Positions 45,501 to 56,668 of a stretch of 64,000 bases of DNA are shown piece after piece. The position numbers were made by a program, and so were the translations under genes. The notes under the pieces are model-generated. The model was not told the origin of the DNA. It did no database searches and was given only the letters and a program-made list of their open reading frames with translations. This DNA comes from Fulvia fulva. Its lineage: Eukaryota; Ascomycota; Dothideomycetes; Mycosphaerellales; Mycosphaerellaceae. Where the stretch lies: the NCBI RefSeq assembly GCF_020509005.1, contig NC_063014.1, positions 3,596,001 to 3,660,000 on the forward strand. Direction: 5' to 3'. The first letter of the stretch is position 1. Each line of letters begins with the position of its first letter.

Positions 45501-48500
45501 TAGGTGCCTAGGTCCTTCGGGGTATTAAGGGCAATTACGTTGCTCGCTATCAAGTCGAGTACTTCGTCGGCTATAGGGTACGGCTATATAAGGCTTTCCT
45601 AGGAAGGGTAGTATATGTTAAAGTCTCCTACTACGATGTGGCACCCTTGTCTCTTAAGCGCACTGTCTAGGTGTGTACAGACCCCTAGGTCGCGGCTAGA
45701 CCTCGAGGCTAGCGGTTGTATATATAGGTTGTGTATTCAGGTGTTACCTACGTAGAGGGAGGTAATATCGCCCCCGCCTTCTTCGTCTACGTAGTACACT
45801 ACCTCCTAGTCGGATTCTAGTATATCCTTGCTAATATAGAAGCACGTACGGGGTCTGCCGTCGCCTCGTAGGCATGTCGTATAGCCTAGTAACTTGTAGG
45901 TCGTTAGTCTCTTGTAGTGCGGGTTAATCTATAGCTCCTAGATTGTAAGGACGTAGTGGACGCGCGGGTCCGCCTCGTATAGGAAATGGTTCTAGACTAT
46001 ATCCTTACTATAGTTGACGTTATACTAGATAATACTAAGCGTGTCGAGGCTAGTTATCGGTATCGACAATCATTTCCTCTATATCGTCCTATGTCCTACT
46101 GCCCTATACGTCCTAGTCTACGCCTATCGGCTATATACTAAAGGGGAGCCGGGCCTAGTTAGATTCCCTCGCCGTAGCTAGTAGAGCACGTGGCCTCCCG
46201 TACGCCCTAGGTTACGTATCCTTTATATCGTTCTCGGCCCTAGGGCGCTTATGCCCGACCGCCGCTAGTTAGTTCCGGTATAGGCTAGCCTTACGGTCGC
46301 CGTAGAATCTTAGGGCGACGGTTCTGTTTGTGATTGCCTTGTTTTTCGCTAGTTTCCGCTATAGGCATTCCGTACTATACGATAGGTAGTACCCCGGATA
46401 GTTCGCGTACCGTCTCGTAGTCGATATATAGTCCCTAGATATATAGTCTCCTATATAGTTCGAGCAGGCCTGCTTGTTTATACACATGTAGGTTTGGTGT
46501 CTATACTGTTAGTATCTAAAGCATTAGAGGAGACGAAAGGATAAGGAGTGCTTTTCTACTATCTTGAGGCTATATTGCTAGACTAGGCCTTATTCTATCG
46601 CTAGATCCGCTGCTTTCGCGTCTTATAGCTATACTATTAGCGCCGAGGCCTTCTTACCTTCTAGCCATTTCCTATAGAGCCAAGTCGCCTTCTAGATTAG
46701 AGAGTTAAGAGTGACCGGGTTGTCCTCTTAGAGAGCGCGTAGGTGACCCTAGTTAGTTAGGTCAAACTCCTTAGGCATGTCGTGGACTAGGATCGTAAAT
46801 TGTTTCGTTAAGACCTTCGCTAATGCCGTAACCTTAGATGCCTACTATAGCTATGCCTCCAGGTACCTCCTAGTAGTAGCAGAGCTAGTATAGATCTATA
46901 GAGTGCCGTTAGACTATTAGTTCACCACGACTACCCCTAGTTAGTTGATTCGTTAGGCGAGCTCCTTGTTCGATAGCTTCGCAACTTCGGCCTAGTCTTC
47001 CTTTCCTACAATGCGGATCGTAACTATATCGTGCGTTAGGCGGGGGCCTAGTATCGATACCGCGACCGATGCCTAGCTATAGGGGTGTTGATTCCGGGTA
47101 GCCTTACTAATCGGCTAGGACGTCGTCCTCATTTCTTATTGCCCTCGGTGATACGACAGTACAAGCGCCGTGCGTAGCTAAGTGATCATTACCTATAGAG
47201 ACCGGTAAGGGAGCTAATCGTTAGTTTCTATACTTTTTACGTCCTCTATAAGTTGCTACTAGTTGTCTTAGGGGGGCTTCGCCTATAGGGCCGTAGGCGC
47301 CGTTAGTACCGTAGCCTAGGCTACTATTGCCTAGGAGTTGCCTAATGTAGCTAGGCACCTCCGCGGCGTTTAGAGCTGAAGAAATAGGGTGAGGAGAGCT
47401 TTAAGCTATCTAGATTGAATGAGGTAGAACTCCCTTAGTCCTAGGGGCAGTGGCCTGCTTTGTATATCGTTAGAATGGCCTTAATAAGAGCTTTCGAATA
47501 TGTCTTGTTTTGGCGCAGAGATCGATAGTATCGACGCGTTTAATAACGGTAATAGTAATAACGGTGGCTTAATATAGTAATCGGGCCTTTGGCCTATATA
47601 GCTATACTATCTTGTTTTCGTATATATAGAGGGGAAACCGTATTAGTAAAAACCCCTCCTCCTTCCCGCCTATCTTTTCCCCCTCGTTCTTATCTTAGAT
47701 TTCCCTTATTAAGGGTACACTAGTGTTATAGGCCTACCCTAATGACTACCCTATATATAACCCCTCTAACTTCCGCCTCTTATCTATCTACTCCTCCGTC
47801 TCGCTAGCTAGGCTAAACTACTAGAGGTATCCCTACTATAATATCTACCGAGAGATTCGGCGAATGTTACCTTTGTCCCTAATAATTAACTTTATAGTCT
47901 CTCCTCTCCGCTTAGTACCTCTAATTTCCCTTACTACTCGCCTACTACGGGCATCGTAGTAGTATATATTCTAGGTTTTACGATAGGTAGCTATACTAGT
48001 AGGCTAGGCTTTAGATATCTAGTACGCGTCTCCTAAATAGGTAGACCCTTAATCTAATATACTTGGACCTGATTTGGATCGCTATGCTTGCTTCGGCCCT
48101 TATTAGGTCCCTATATACCTAGTAATTGTGTCTCTAGAAGGCTCGGAGTACTATCGGGCCTATTGTCTTAGGGGGCTTCCTTTTCTAGTCCTACTCCTAT
48201 AGGTAGCTTACTATCTATTCCGCTAGGCTTTAGGTCTTAGCCTTACTCCCGCCGGCCTAGCGAGTCCTACGTTCCTCCTCTTTTCGTACTAGCTACTCGG
48301 TGCTTATCTATACGGCCGTAAAGGTAGTAAGGTCATCCTCTTTTTAGCTTATCTAATGTCCGGCCCCTCTCCGGTAGCGGCTTTCTCTCTTATTCTTTAC
48401 CTTCTAGATCGTAGTTTATACTAGGTAATCTGTCGTCTTTACCGCGTATTAAATTCTTATTCCCCGGATATATTAGCCGATCAGTAGTATTCCCGTCTCT

Positions 48501-49024
48501 ATTTCTACCGTACTTATTAACGTTATCTTATATACCCCTAGTATTCTACGTAGGTTACCTACCTATATCCTATTTAGGGGTTACTCTATCCGTTTCGGGA
48601 TCGGCTTACCTACGCCTCCTGTCCCCTAGATCTATACCCCGTATAATATAGCTAGTTTGACGATCGACTTATATATTACCCTTACCTTATTAAATGTTAC
48701 TCGCTATATAGACGCCGTAAGCCTCTTTATCGAGGCTTCGTTAACTTATACTTAACTCTAGGCTTTCTTAATCTATACGTTCTAGCTTAGCTTCGGGTCG
48801 AGCTAGATCCCTAGTACTCGTAGCTCCGCTAATAGCTTAGTCTCGTGTCCTTAGATTCTTACCGCGGCCTTAATATTATAGTACGTTGTCGCTTTACTAA
48901 AGTGTTTAAGCTAGTACTTTTTAGGGGCGAACCGGGTGCTATACTTCTTTACCTACTCCTCGTATTTCTTATACCTATCTCTAAGGAGGCGATAGTTCTC
49001 CTCCGTCGAGTCTAACTAGGCTAG
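42528..49024 (-). mobile_element. LINE A, minus copy: 5'-truncated, interrupted by LINE B
   Basis: Own sequence is 42528-42576 plus 47602-49024, about 1.47 kb. Target duplication CGTTATAGTATATAG (42513-42527 and 49025-49039). It contains the 3' UTR and the ORF2 C-terminus, beginning just after the RT catalytic box, as in a 5'-truncated insertion. Strong RIP. Confidence 0.9.
42577..47585 (-). mobile_element. LINE B, minus copy: near full-length, heavily RIP-mutated
   Basis: 5009 bp inside LINE A minus, 16-bp target duplication CCTTTGGCCTATATAG (42561-42576 and 47586-47601). Collinear in reverse with 34338-39351, including ORF1 knuckles (about 46380-46530) and RT (about 43880-44720), but with far more TG/CA lost. 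The first ~64-70 bp at the 5' ends of the two copies do not match. The open frame at 44745-44984 is antisense to RT. Confidence 0.93.
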
Positions 49025-49039
49025 CGTTATAGTATATAG

Positions 49040-49243
49040 TAAGTTCGATATAGAGAGAGTATGAGAACTATCGAGCCCCGCGATAAAGTCTACGGTCGGA
49101 AGTACGGGCCTAGCCCGTACTGAGATCTAAGAGCTCGCCCTTTATATTACCCTCCCTCTCTCCTCCGCTAGACGTACGCGTTCCGCTATATATAAGGCGG
49201 CTTTACCTAAAATACTCTCGCTTTTAGTAATTATATACTTGTA
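49040..49243. other. Unassigned RIP-mutated stretch
   Basis: Lies between the LINE A minus insertion and the pogo element. It should continue the host of LINE A (Copia3), but RNase H motifs are not visible. A box CTATATATAAGGCGG near 49187-49201 could be an LTR promoter. TA at 49242-49243 is the pogo target site. Confidence 0.3.
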
Positions 49244-49934
49244 ACGTACTTTACTACCGAGCGGGCTATACTACCGAGCGGGCCACTTTCGCTAAGAACT
49301 GTGCCACTTCTATAGATATAGCTATATAACTACTATTATAGCGTATATTGTCTTCAAACGAGGCCAAACTGACCTTAGCTGTCTAGGCCACGAAACGCGA
49401 CGCGACAATTACGAATCGACTTGCTATAAAGGTATACGACGCGTCTCGAACTATACTAGGGTATCGATTAAATAGACGACCTCCTCGGGGTGACTACGAG
49501 CCTAATTCGAAGAAGATTATAGAGCTAGAAGAGAGGGTGATACTTAAGTATATACACGAGCTAGATCTTAGAGGTTTCCCGCTATTAAAGGCTAGTATAC
49601 GAGTAATAGCCGATTTATTACTATAAGCGAAGGGTGTTAAGCCCGCTAGTCTTAATTAGACAGACAGGTTTATTAGGCGGTATCGTGAGCTAAAGGTTCG
49701 TATAACACGTAGATACGATCGTTAGCGAGGCCTAATAGAAGATCTAGACGTTATCGAGAAGTAGTTCTTACTTATACGTAATATAAAGGAGAAGTATAGT
49801 ATCCTTAACTAGGACATCTATAACTTCGACGAGACAGGGTTTATAATAGGTATTATTACGTCTTAGAGCGTCGTTACGGGTTCAGAAAGGCGTAGTAGAA
49901 AGAGGAAGGTCGTTTGATAGGGTAATAGAGAGTT
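49244..49934 (+). mobile_element. pogo/Fot1-like DNA transposon, 3' part missing
   Basis: Begins with ACGTACTTTACTACCGAGC after TA, with the subterminal unit ACTACCGAGCGGGCTAT present twice. The transposase fragment includes the DNA-binding half and the start of the DDE domain (IYNFDETGF near 49820), then a GNRE motif near 49921-49932, where LINE B sequence takes over. Stops are TAG. The C-terminal part and the right inverted repeat were not found downstream. Confidence 0.85.
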
Positions 49935-52253
49935 TAACGATCTATAAAGTAGGCTACTACCCCTAGAATTAAGGGAGTTCTACCTTATTTAAGTTAGATA
50001 GCTTGAAGTTCTCTTCACCCTATTTCTTTAGCTCTATAGCCCCAAACGCCGCGGAGGTGCCTAGCTATATTAGGCAACTCCTAGGCAATAGTAGCCTAGG
50101 CTATAGTACTACCGGCGCCTACGGCTCTATAGGCAAAGCTCCCCTAAGATAACTAGTAGTAACTTATAGAGGACGCAAAAAGTATAGAGACTAACGATTA
50201 GCTCCTATACCGGTCTCTATAGGTAATGATCACTTAGCTACGTGTAGCGCTAGTACTATCGTATTACCGAAGGCAATAAGAAATAAGGACGACGTCTTAG
50301 GCGATTAATAAGGCCACCCGGAATCAACGCCCCTATAGCTAGGTATCGGTCGCGGCTTCGATACTAGGCCCCCGCCTAACGTACGATATAGTTACAATCC
50401 GTATTATAGTAAAGGAAGACTAGGCCGAAGTAGCGAAGCTATTAAACAAGGAGCTCGCCTAGCGAATTAATTAACTAGGGGTAGTCGTAGTGAACTACTA
50501 GTCTCACGGTACTCTATAGATCTATACTAGCTCTACTACTACTAGGAGGCACCTAGAGGCATAGCTATAGTAGGCATCTAAGGTTACGGTATTAGCGAAG
50601 GTCTTAACGAAGCAATTTACGATCCTAGTCTACGATATGCCTAAGGAGTTCGACCTAACTAACTAAGGTCACCTACGTACTCTCTAAGAGGACAACCCGG
50701 TCACTCTTAACTCTCTAATCTAGAAGGCGACTTGGCTCTATAGGAAATGGCTAGAAGGTAAGAAGGCCTCGGCGCTAATAGTATAGCTATAAGACGCGAA
50801 AGCGGCGGATCTAGCGATAGAATAAGGCCTGATCTAGTAATATAGCCTTAAGATAGTAGAAAAGCACTCCTTATCCTTTCGTGTCCTCTAATGCTTTAAA
50901 TGCTAATAGTATAGACACTAAACCTATACGTATATAAACAAGTAGGCCTGCTCGAACTATATAGGAGACTATATGTCTAGGGACTATATATCGACTACGA
51001 GACGGTACGCGAACTGTCCGGGGCACTACCTATCGTATAGCGCGGAATGCCTATAGCGGAAACTAGCGAAAAACAAGGCAATTATAAACAGAACCGTCGC
51101 CCTAAGATTCTACGGCGACCGTAAGGCTAGTCTATACCGGAACTAGCTAGCGGCGGTCGGGTATAAGCGCCCTAGGGCCGAGAATAATATAAAGGATACG
51201 TAACCTAGGGCGTACGGGAGGCTACGTACTCTACTAGCTACGGCGAGGGAATCTAACTAGGCCCGGCTCCCCTTTAGTATATAGCCGATAGGCGTAGACT
51301 AGGACGTATAAGGTAGTAGGACATAGGACATTATAGAGGAAATGATTGTTACTAATAATAACTAGCCTCGATACGCTTAGTATTATCTAGTATAACGTCA
51401 ACTATAGTAGGGATATAGTCTAGAACTATTTCCTATACGAGGCGGACCCGTACGTCTACTTCGTCCTAGTAATCTAGGAGCTATAGATTAACCCGTACTA
51501 TAAGAGACTAACGACCTATAAGTTACTAGGCTATACGACATACCTACGAAGCGACGGTAGACCCCGTACGTACTTCTATATTAGTAAGGATATACTAGAA
51601 TCCGACTAGGAGGTAGTGTACTACGTAGACGAAGAAGGCGGGGGAGATATTACCTCCCTCTACGTAGGTAGTACTTAGATATACAACTTATATATATAAC
51701 CGCTAGCCTCGAGGTCTAGCCGCGACCTTAGGGTCTATAGACACCTAGACAGTACGCTTAAGAGATAAGGGTACTATATTATAGTAGGAGACTTTGATAT
51801 ATACTACCCTTCCTAGGAAAGCCTTATATAGCCGTACCCTATAGCCGACGAAGTAATCGACTTGATAGCGAGTAACGTAATTGCCCTTAATACCCCGAAG
51901 GACCTAGGTACCTAGAAGAGAGGGGGACTCTAAGGCACGATCGACCTCTCCTAGATCTTAGATAGCTACTACTATACGGTAACCTACTATAGGATCGAAC
52001 ACAAACTCGAGGCATCGTTAGACTATATACTAGTTAGGACCTCTATTACGATATAGATATAATATATACTAGCGAGGACCCCTAAGCTAAACTAGGGAAA
52101 GGCCTACTAGGCTAATATCTAGGTATACCTCGACGACTCCGAGAGGCTAGTCTAGATCGCGTAGTAGTATTATAATAGTAAAGACGAGATAGACGAGGTA
52201 GTCTAAGAGTTAATAGACGAGATAAGAAAAGCGACCTTACTTTACGTGAAGGT
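49935..52253 (+). mobile_element. LINE B fragment (ORF1 and endonuclease)
   Basis: Matches 34446-36757 of the plus LINE B copy, with dense RIP changes and small indels. It lacks the first ~108 bp and everything after the endonuclease/RT linker. ORF1 zinc knuckles are recognisable near 50885-51050. At 52253 it meets LINE F in opposite orientation. Confidence 0.88.
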
Positions 52254-52735
52254 AGAGCTTGGCTAGTAAGGAGCTAGACTCCATTTCGACCACCCTTATT
52301 AGAGTTGACTTATATACTCTAAGCACCTTTTTTAGACAGGAGGCTTAGGCTCTGCTAATAGGATCTACAATTCTCTTTAGGATCTTGTCTTAGGCTAACT
52401 AGATCTAGGCTCTATATAGTATAGCTGGCTTTATAATAGCCTTATATATAACCTTTGCTTTCGCAAATGTAGCTCCCTATATAGAGGCTATAAGCCTATC
52501 AATTGATTGCCTATTGTTGTCTACTCTTGCCTATACTTTCTTGACCTATAGTCCCTAGCTAAGCTTTAGATCCAGCTATATTCCTAGCACCCTTAATTCA
52601 CTTAAGGGTTCTATTATGTGTCCCTAAATAGTGATTAGGGCTTATATATTGTGTCTGGTTCTACCGAAATAGTTTAGAGATTGTACTGTTGTCGATATCT
52701 TATTATATAGATAGTGACCAAAGTAGTAGTTAGAT
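52254..52735 (-). mobile_element. LINE F fragment (ORF2 C-terminal segment)
   Basis: Reads on the minus strand as the post-RT region of a Tad-like ORF2 (a VYKSTLIRVVEMES-type motif near 52290). More CA/TG survive than in the neighbours. Both ends are broken: head to head with LINE B at 52253/52254 and against gypsy sequence near 52735. Confidence 0.65.
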
Positions 52736-55631
52736 CTAAACGCTTCCTCGCTAGTTTCCTAGAAGATATTCGGGTTGTATACCTAGAGCTACGGTAGTCT
52801 AAAGACGATATCGTATTCGAGGTCGGTAACGTAGTATAGTATTTACTCGTAATAACCGCCGATAACCACGTCTATAAGGGCTATATATATGATCTAACAC
52901 GCTATAGCCGATCTATCTCCTAGTATTAATCGTCTGTTCTTTACTAAAGGGATTAAGGGAGTTATATATTTATATATAAATTTCTAATTAAGAAAGAGAG
53001 AGGTAGAGGTAGAATCTATAAGGCCGCGAGCCTTTTTATATTATATCGTTACGGGTAATACTATATAAGGGTGTATAGCCAGTTGTTACTTATCGAGTAT
53101 ATATACCGATATCTTAAGCTCCTTACTATAGTCCGTCTCTTACATTCTATATCTCTTAATCTTATACTCTTTCTATCTTAGAAAGTTTAGTTACTAACCG
53201 CTATCTACTACGCTTAGGTAGCGGTCGTACCATTTCCCTATTACTATAGGTCGGTAGTAAGGGAGCTAAGGTTCGGGTTAGCGTTCGCGTTGTTTCGTAG
53301 ACGTAGAGGGCGGTAGTCGCCGTTGTAACTATATATCGGGCATTCGGGGTTCGTTAATACGTACGAGCCTATACGGTAGCGGTAGCACTTACCCTACTTC
53401 TTAAGGTCCTTACGCTACTTACGGTTTAATAAAGGTAGGTTCTATAAGTAAACCGGTAGGTCCTCCTTCTTCTTCGTACCTACGTATTATAGTAGTCGCT
53501 AGACGATTATAGCGGTCGTACTAGTAGCTACGGCGCCTACGGTATTACTACCGCCCTATACGCCGTTATTGTTCGAATTAGGGTTACTACGTAGGCGCTC
53601 CTTCTATAGATATAGTCGGTCGGTCTCGTAGAAGCTCTTATCTAGTACCGTACATTCCTTAATAACATCCTATATATCGTATAAGCGTCTATCTACTTCC
53701 CTATCGCCAAAAGTCTTAATAAAGTACTTACGGTTTAGGCGGTTACGAAATAGTATTAGCTCAGTCTCGTCGGTCTACTCTATCTAAGCACGTAGCTTCG
53801 AGTAGCGAGCGTAGAAGGTAATAAAGGTCTCGCCCTACTCCTACTTATAGGTAGCGATATTAACTATAGCCTTAGTTCCTTCGTTACGGGTACCGTACTA
53901 GCGCGTTATCTAATCTAGTAGTTCTTTACTAGTCTTGAACTCGTTAAATAATTATTATCTAGGCACGGGGATCCTCGGCTTAATACTTCTCTAAGGTTTA
54001 CCCTATGTCTATCTATATATAAAACGTAGGCCGTCTACCTCGGAGCGGAAAGTAGTTATAGTTAGCTTAAGAAGTACGCTACTATACTAACTATCGAAGT
54101 TAGGGTCGTTACCGTTCTTAAAGTACTTCGGGTTAGGTACGTCCTTACTAACCTCGATACCGCGTATTAGAGTACGGTTAATAGTAAATAGGCGTTCTAA
54201 AAGTTCGGTTAGGGGAGTCTATATACGGGTATTACGCGCTCGAGAGTCGCGACCGTTATTATTATTAGGTCGTAGACGGTTTCTATTACGTCCTCGGTCG
54301 TTATTACTATTATCGTCATTATTATCGTTACTACTACCTCCGCCGCCGCCGCCTCTACTAGTAGCTTTACGATACTTACGTATTAGCTACTCGAGTAAAG
54401 TCTCGCGCGGAGGTAAGTAGGAGGGTCGGCGACTAGAGCGGCCTATACCTCTATTCTATATAGTGTCTTTAGTAGCTTAGAGTCGAGTCTTTAGATCGTT
54501 AACCTCCTTTTATAGAGCCTAGTTCTTAGCTTCGGCATCCTATACCTTCTTCTTCTCCTTTTCGTAAATCTCGCTAAATTACTTATATAGGTTATTAGCC
54601 TCCCTATACTTCTTCTCTGCCTCTTATAACTTTGCTAGGTTATAATCCTTCTTACTCTTTAGGTCTACGGCTATCTGCTATATTATAGCCTCCTCGCTTC
54701 GTAGTATCTTATAGATACGGTTATACTCGGTATATAGCGTAGTATACTAGGTGTTCTAGAGGTTGTTAGCTCGCTCTATTATATCGAGTTATCTAGCTTT
54801 AGTGATCGCTATACTCACTACCTATAGTACGAAGTCGTAGGTAGTCTTTAGGTACTAAGATACGAGGGTCGTAAGTTTGTCTAGTATAACATTTTAGTAT
54901 TCGGATACGAGAATATACTCTACCTCGTCGAGTAATAGGTACACCTCGTCTAGGTCCTCTTCGAGCTTAAATTCGAACAGTTCTATAAAGTTAATCTTAC
55001 TACCTTCTTCTCGCTCGAAGGCTTTCTAGTAAGCTTTATCAATTTCCTATTATAGCGCGACACCGGTGTCTACTATAACCCGCCGGTTATCGTCCTATGT
55101 CTAACTCTAAGGAAAAGAGGAGAGGTCGGGGAAAAGAGATATACGCTACTTACCTTTACTCTTAGGCTTTAGTAGCGGTAGTATACCGCCGTTTGTCTAT
55201 AAAGTCATATTGTCTAGGTTTAGGGGAGGCGTAACGATACCTATTTCCTAACTATCTACGAGCGGGCGACTACCTACTAATAATGTCGCCGCGTTACGTT
55301 CTCTAGGTACTTACGCGCTATACGCCTTGTCGTATTCTATATTCTAATACGACTCTACGCGTTCTTCGAGTTCTATAGTTCTATCTATTCCTATTATTAC
55401 GCGTCCCTTACCTAGATCCGCGATCTAGGTAGGGTAGTAGAACAAACTATAAGGGCGCGCGTACCGTAGGGTCCGAATAAGAGAGTTATTATTCTACGAA
55501 ACTACGAAAGAGGAGCGCGAGGCGCGGCAAAGTTATAAAGTAAAGCCAAGCCGCGCTAACCCGATACTAAAGGTCCGCGGTTCACCCGGGCTAACGTAGG
55601 TATAGTAAGGGGTCGTAGGCTACCCGTAATA
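52736..55631 (-). mobile_element. Gypsy chromovirus, reverse copy, pol missing
   Basis: Carries the 5' LTR (55448-55631, 184 bp) and a full-length gag on the minus strand: coiled-coil region near 54560-54680, low-complexity Gly-rich stretch near 54290-54360, capsid-like region 53500-54250, and a zinc knuckle near 53337-53390 reading C-Y...Y...C (two ligands changed Cys/His to Tyr). It ends near 52736 about where pol should begin. The Gag is the part deleted from the plus copy. Confidence 0.88.
55448..55631 (-). repeat. Gypsy LTR, reverse copy (5' LTR)
   Basis: 184 bp, reverse complement of 21803-21986 and 32183-32366 with transition differences. Flanked by GCGAA at 55632-55636; no matching duplication was found at the broken end. 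Confidence 0.9.
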
Positions 55632-56668
55632 GCGAAGAACGGAAGGCTATAGCGAACGCGGTCCGTAGATATATATAGGGAATCTAGAACGAGCGCTAGA
55701 AGAAAGGCGAAAGGCACCCGAACGGGTAACTACTATAGCGACGAGCGTACCGACGAGAAGACGAGGTAGCGGCGAAGATAGGACCTATTAGCCGAGATAG
55801 AGTAATACTCTTCCGAGCCCTTACCCGCCTATAGGTAATAGTCGCGATACTACTCCGCTCGGAATATATTAGGTTTAAGGACTATCTATATCGCCGAAAG
55901 GTACCGGGAGTAGATAGTAGCCTATACGAATATAGACGTATTTAGACGCCGAAATACGTCGTACTATTCTACCTACGCTTTATAGAAGCCCGGTAGGTAA
56001 TACGCCTCGAGACTAGGGCTATAGACTTCTAATATATAATAGGTATAGCGCGTAGGATACGAGTAGCGGTACGAATAGTAATACGGACCGGCCTACTATA
56101 GTAGTTCTAGATAGCGGGCGAGATAGTAGTAAGAATAGGGGAGGTAGCCTAGGAGGAAGAGCTCTAGGAAGCCTTCGAAGGCGCCCTACCTATAGACGTA
56201 GTAGAGCTCCGGTAGTACCGACGACTATATAGGCGGGTAGACCGTAGCCTATAGCGACCCCGAGCGTAGGAGGAATAGCGATAGGAGTACTAATAGAGTA
56301 TAGGAGCCCGGAAGGGTCGACTCGTTGTCTACTCGACGGCTAGCTCGGTTTCCGCTCGACGGTCGACCTATCTCCTACTCGATAGGTAACCCGCCTCTAC
56401 TAATAGTCGACCTATCGTCTATTCGATAGTCGGCTAGCTACTAATACTCGTTCCTAGGTACCGGAGTCCGAGGCGGCTAACTACCTAGTACTTACCGCTT
56501 CTAGTACGATAGATTAACTAATAAGTAATAGAGAGAACTTACTAATACCTAAAGAGGGTTTTTCCCCGTACGACGGTTTTCCCCTCTCTCTTCCTTAATA
56601 GCTCCCGGCCTCGTAGACCTTTTAGGAGCTAGATAGCTATTATAAATATATTTATTTATTTATTTATA
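55632..56668 (+). mobile_element. LINE G 3'-end fragment
   Basis: About 1 kb ending in a UTR with a GTTTTTCCCC-type segment, as in LINE A and B, and a TTTA-repeat tail near 56645-56668. Upstream text may be the ORF2 C-terminus, but no motif is certain. CGATAGTCGAC-like inverted repeats lie near 56310-56440. The different tail repeat separates it from LINE A/B/E. Confidence 0.55.
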
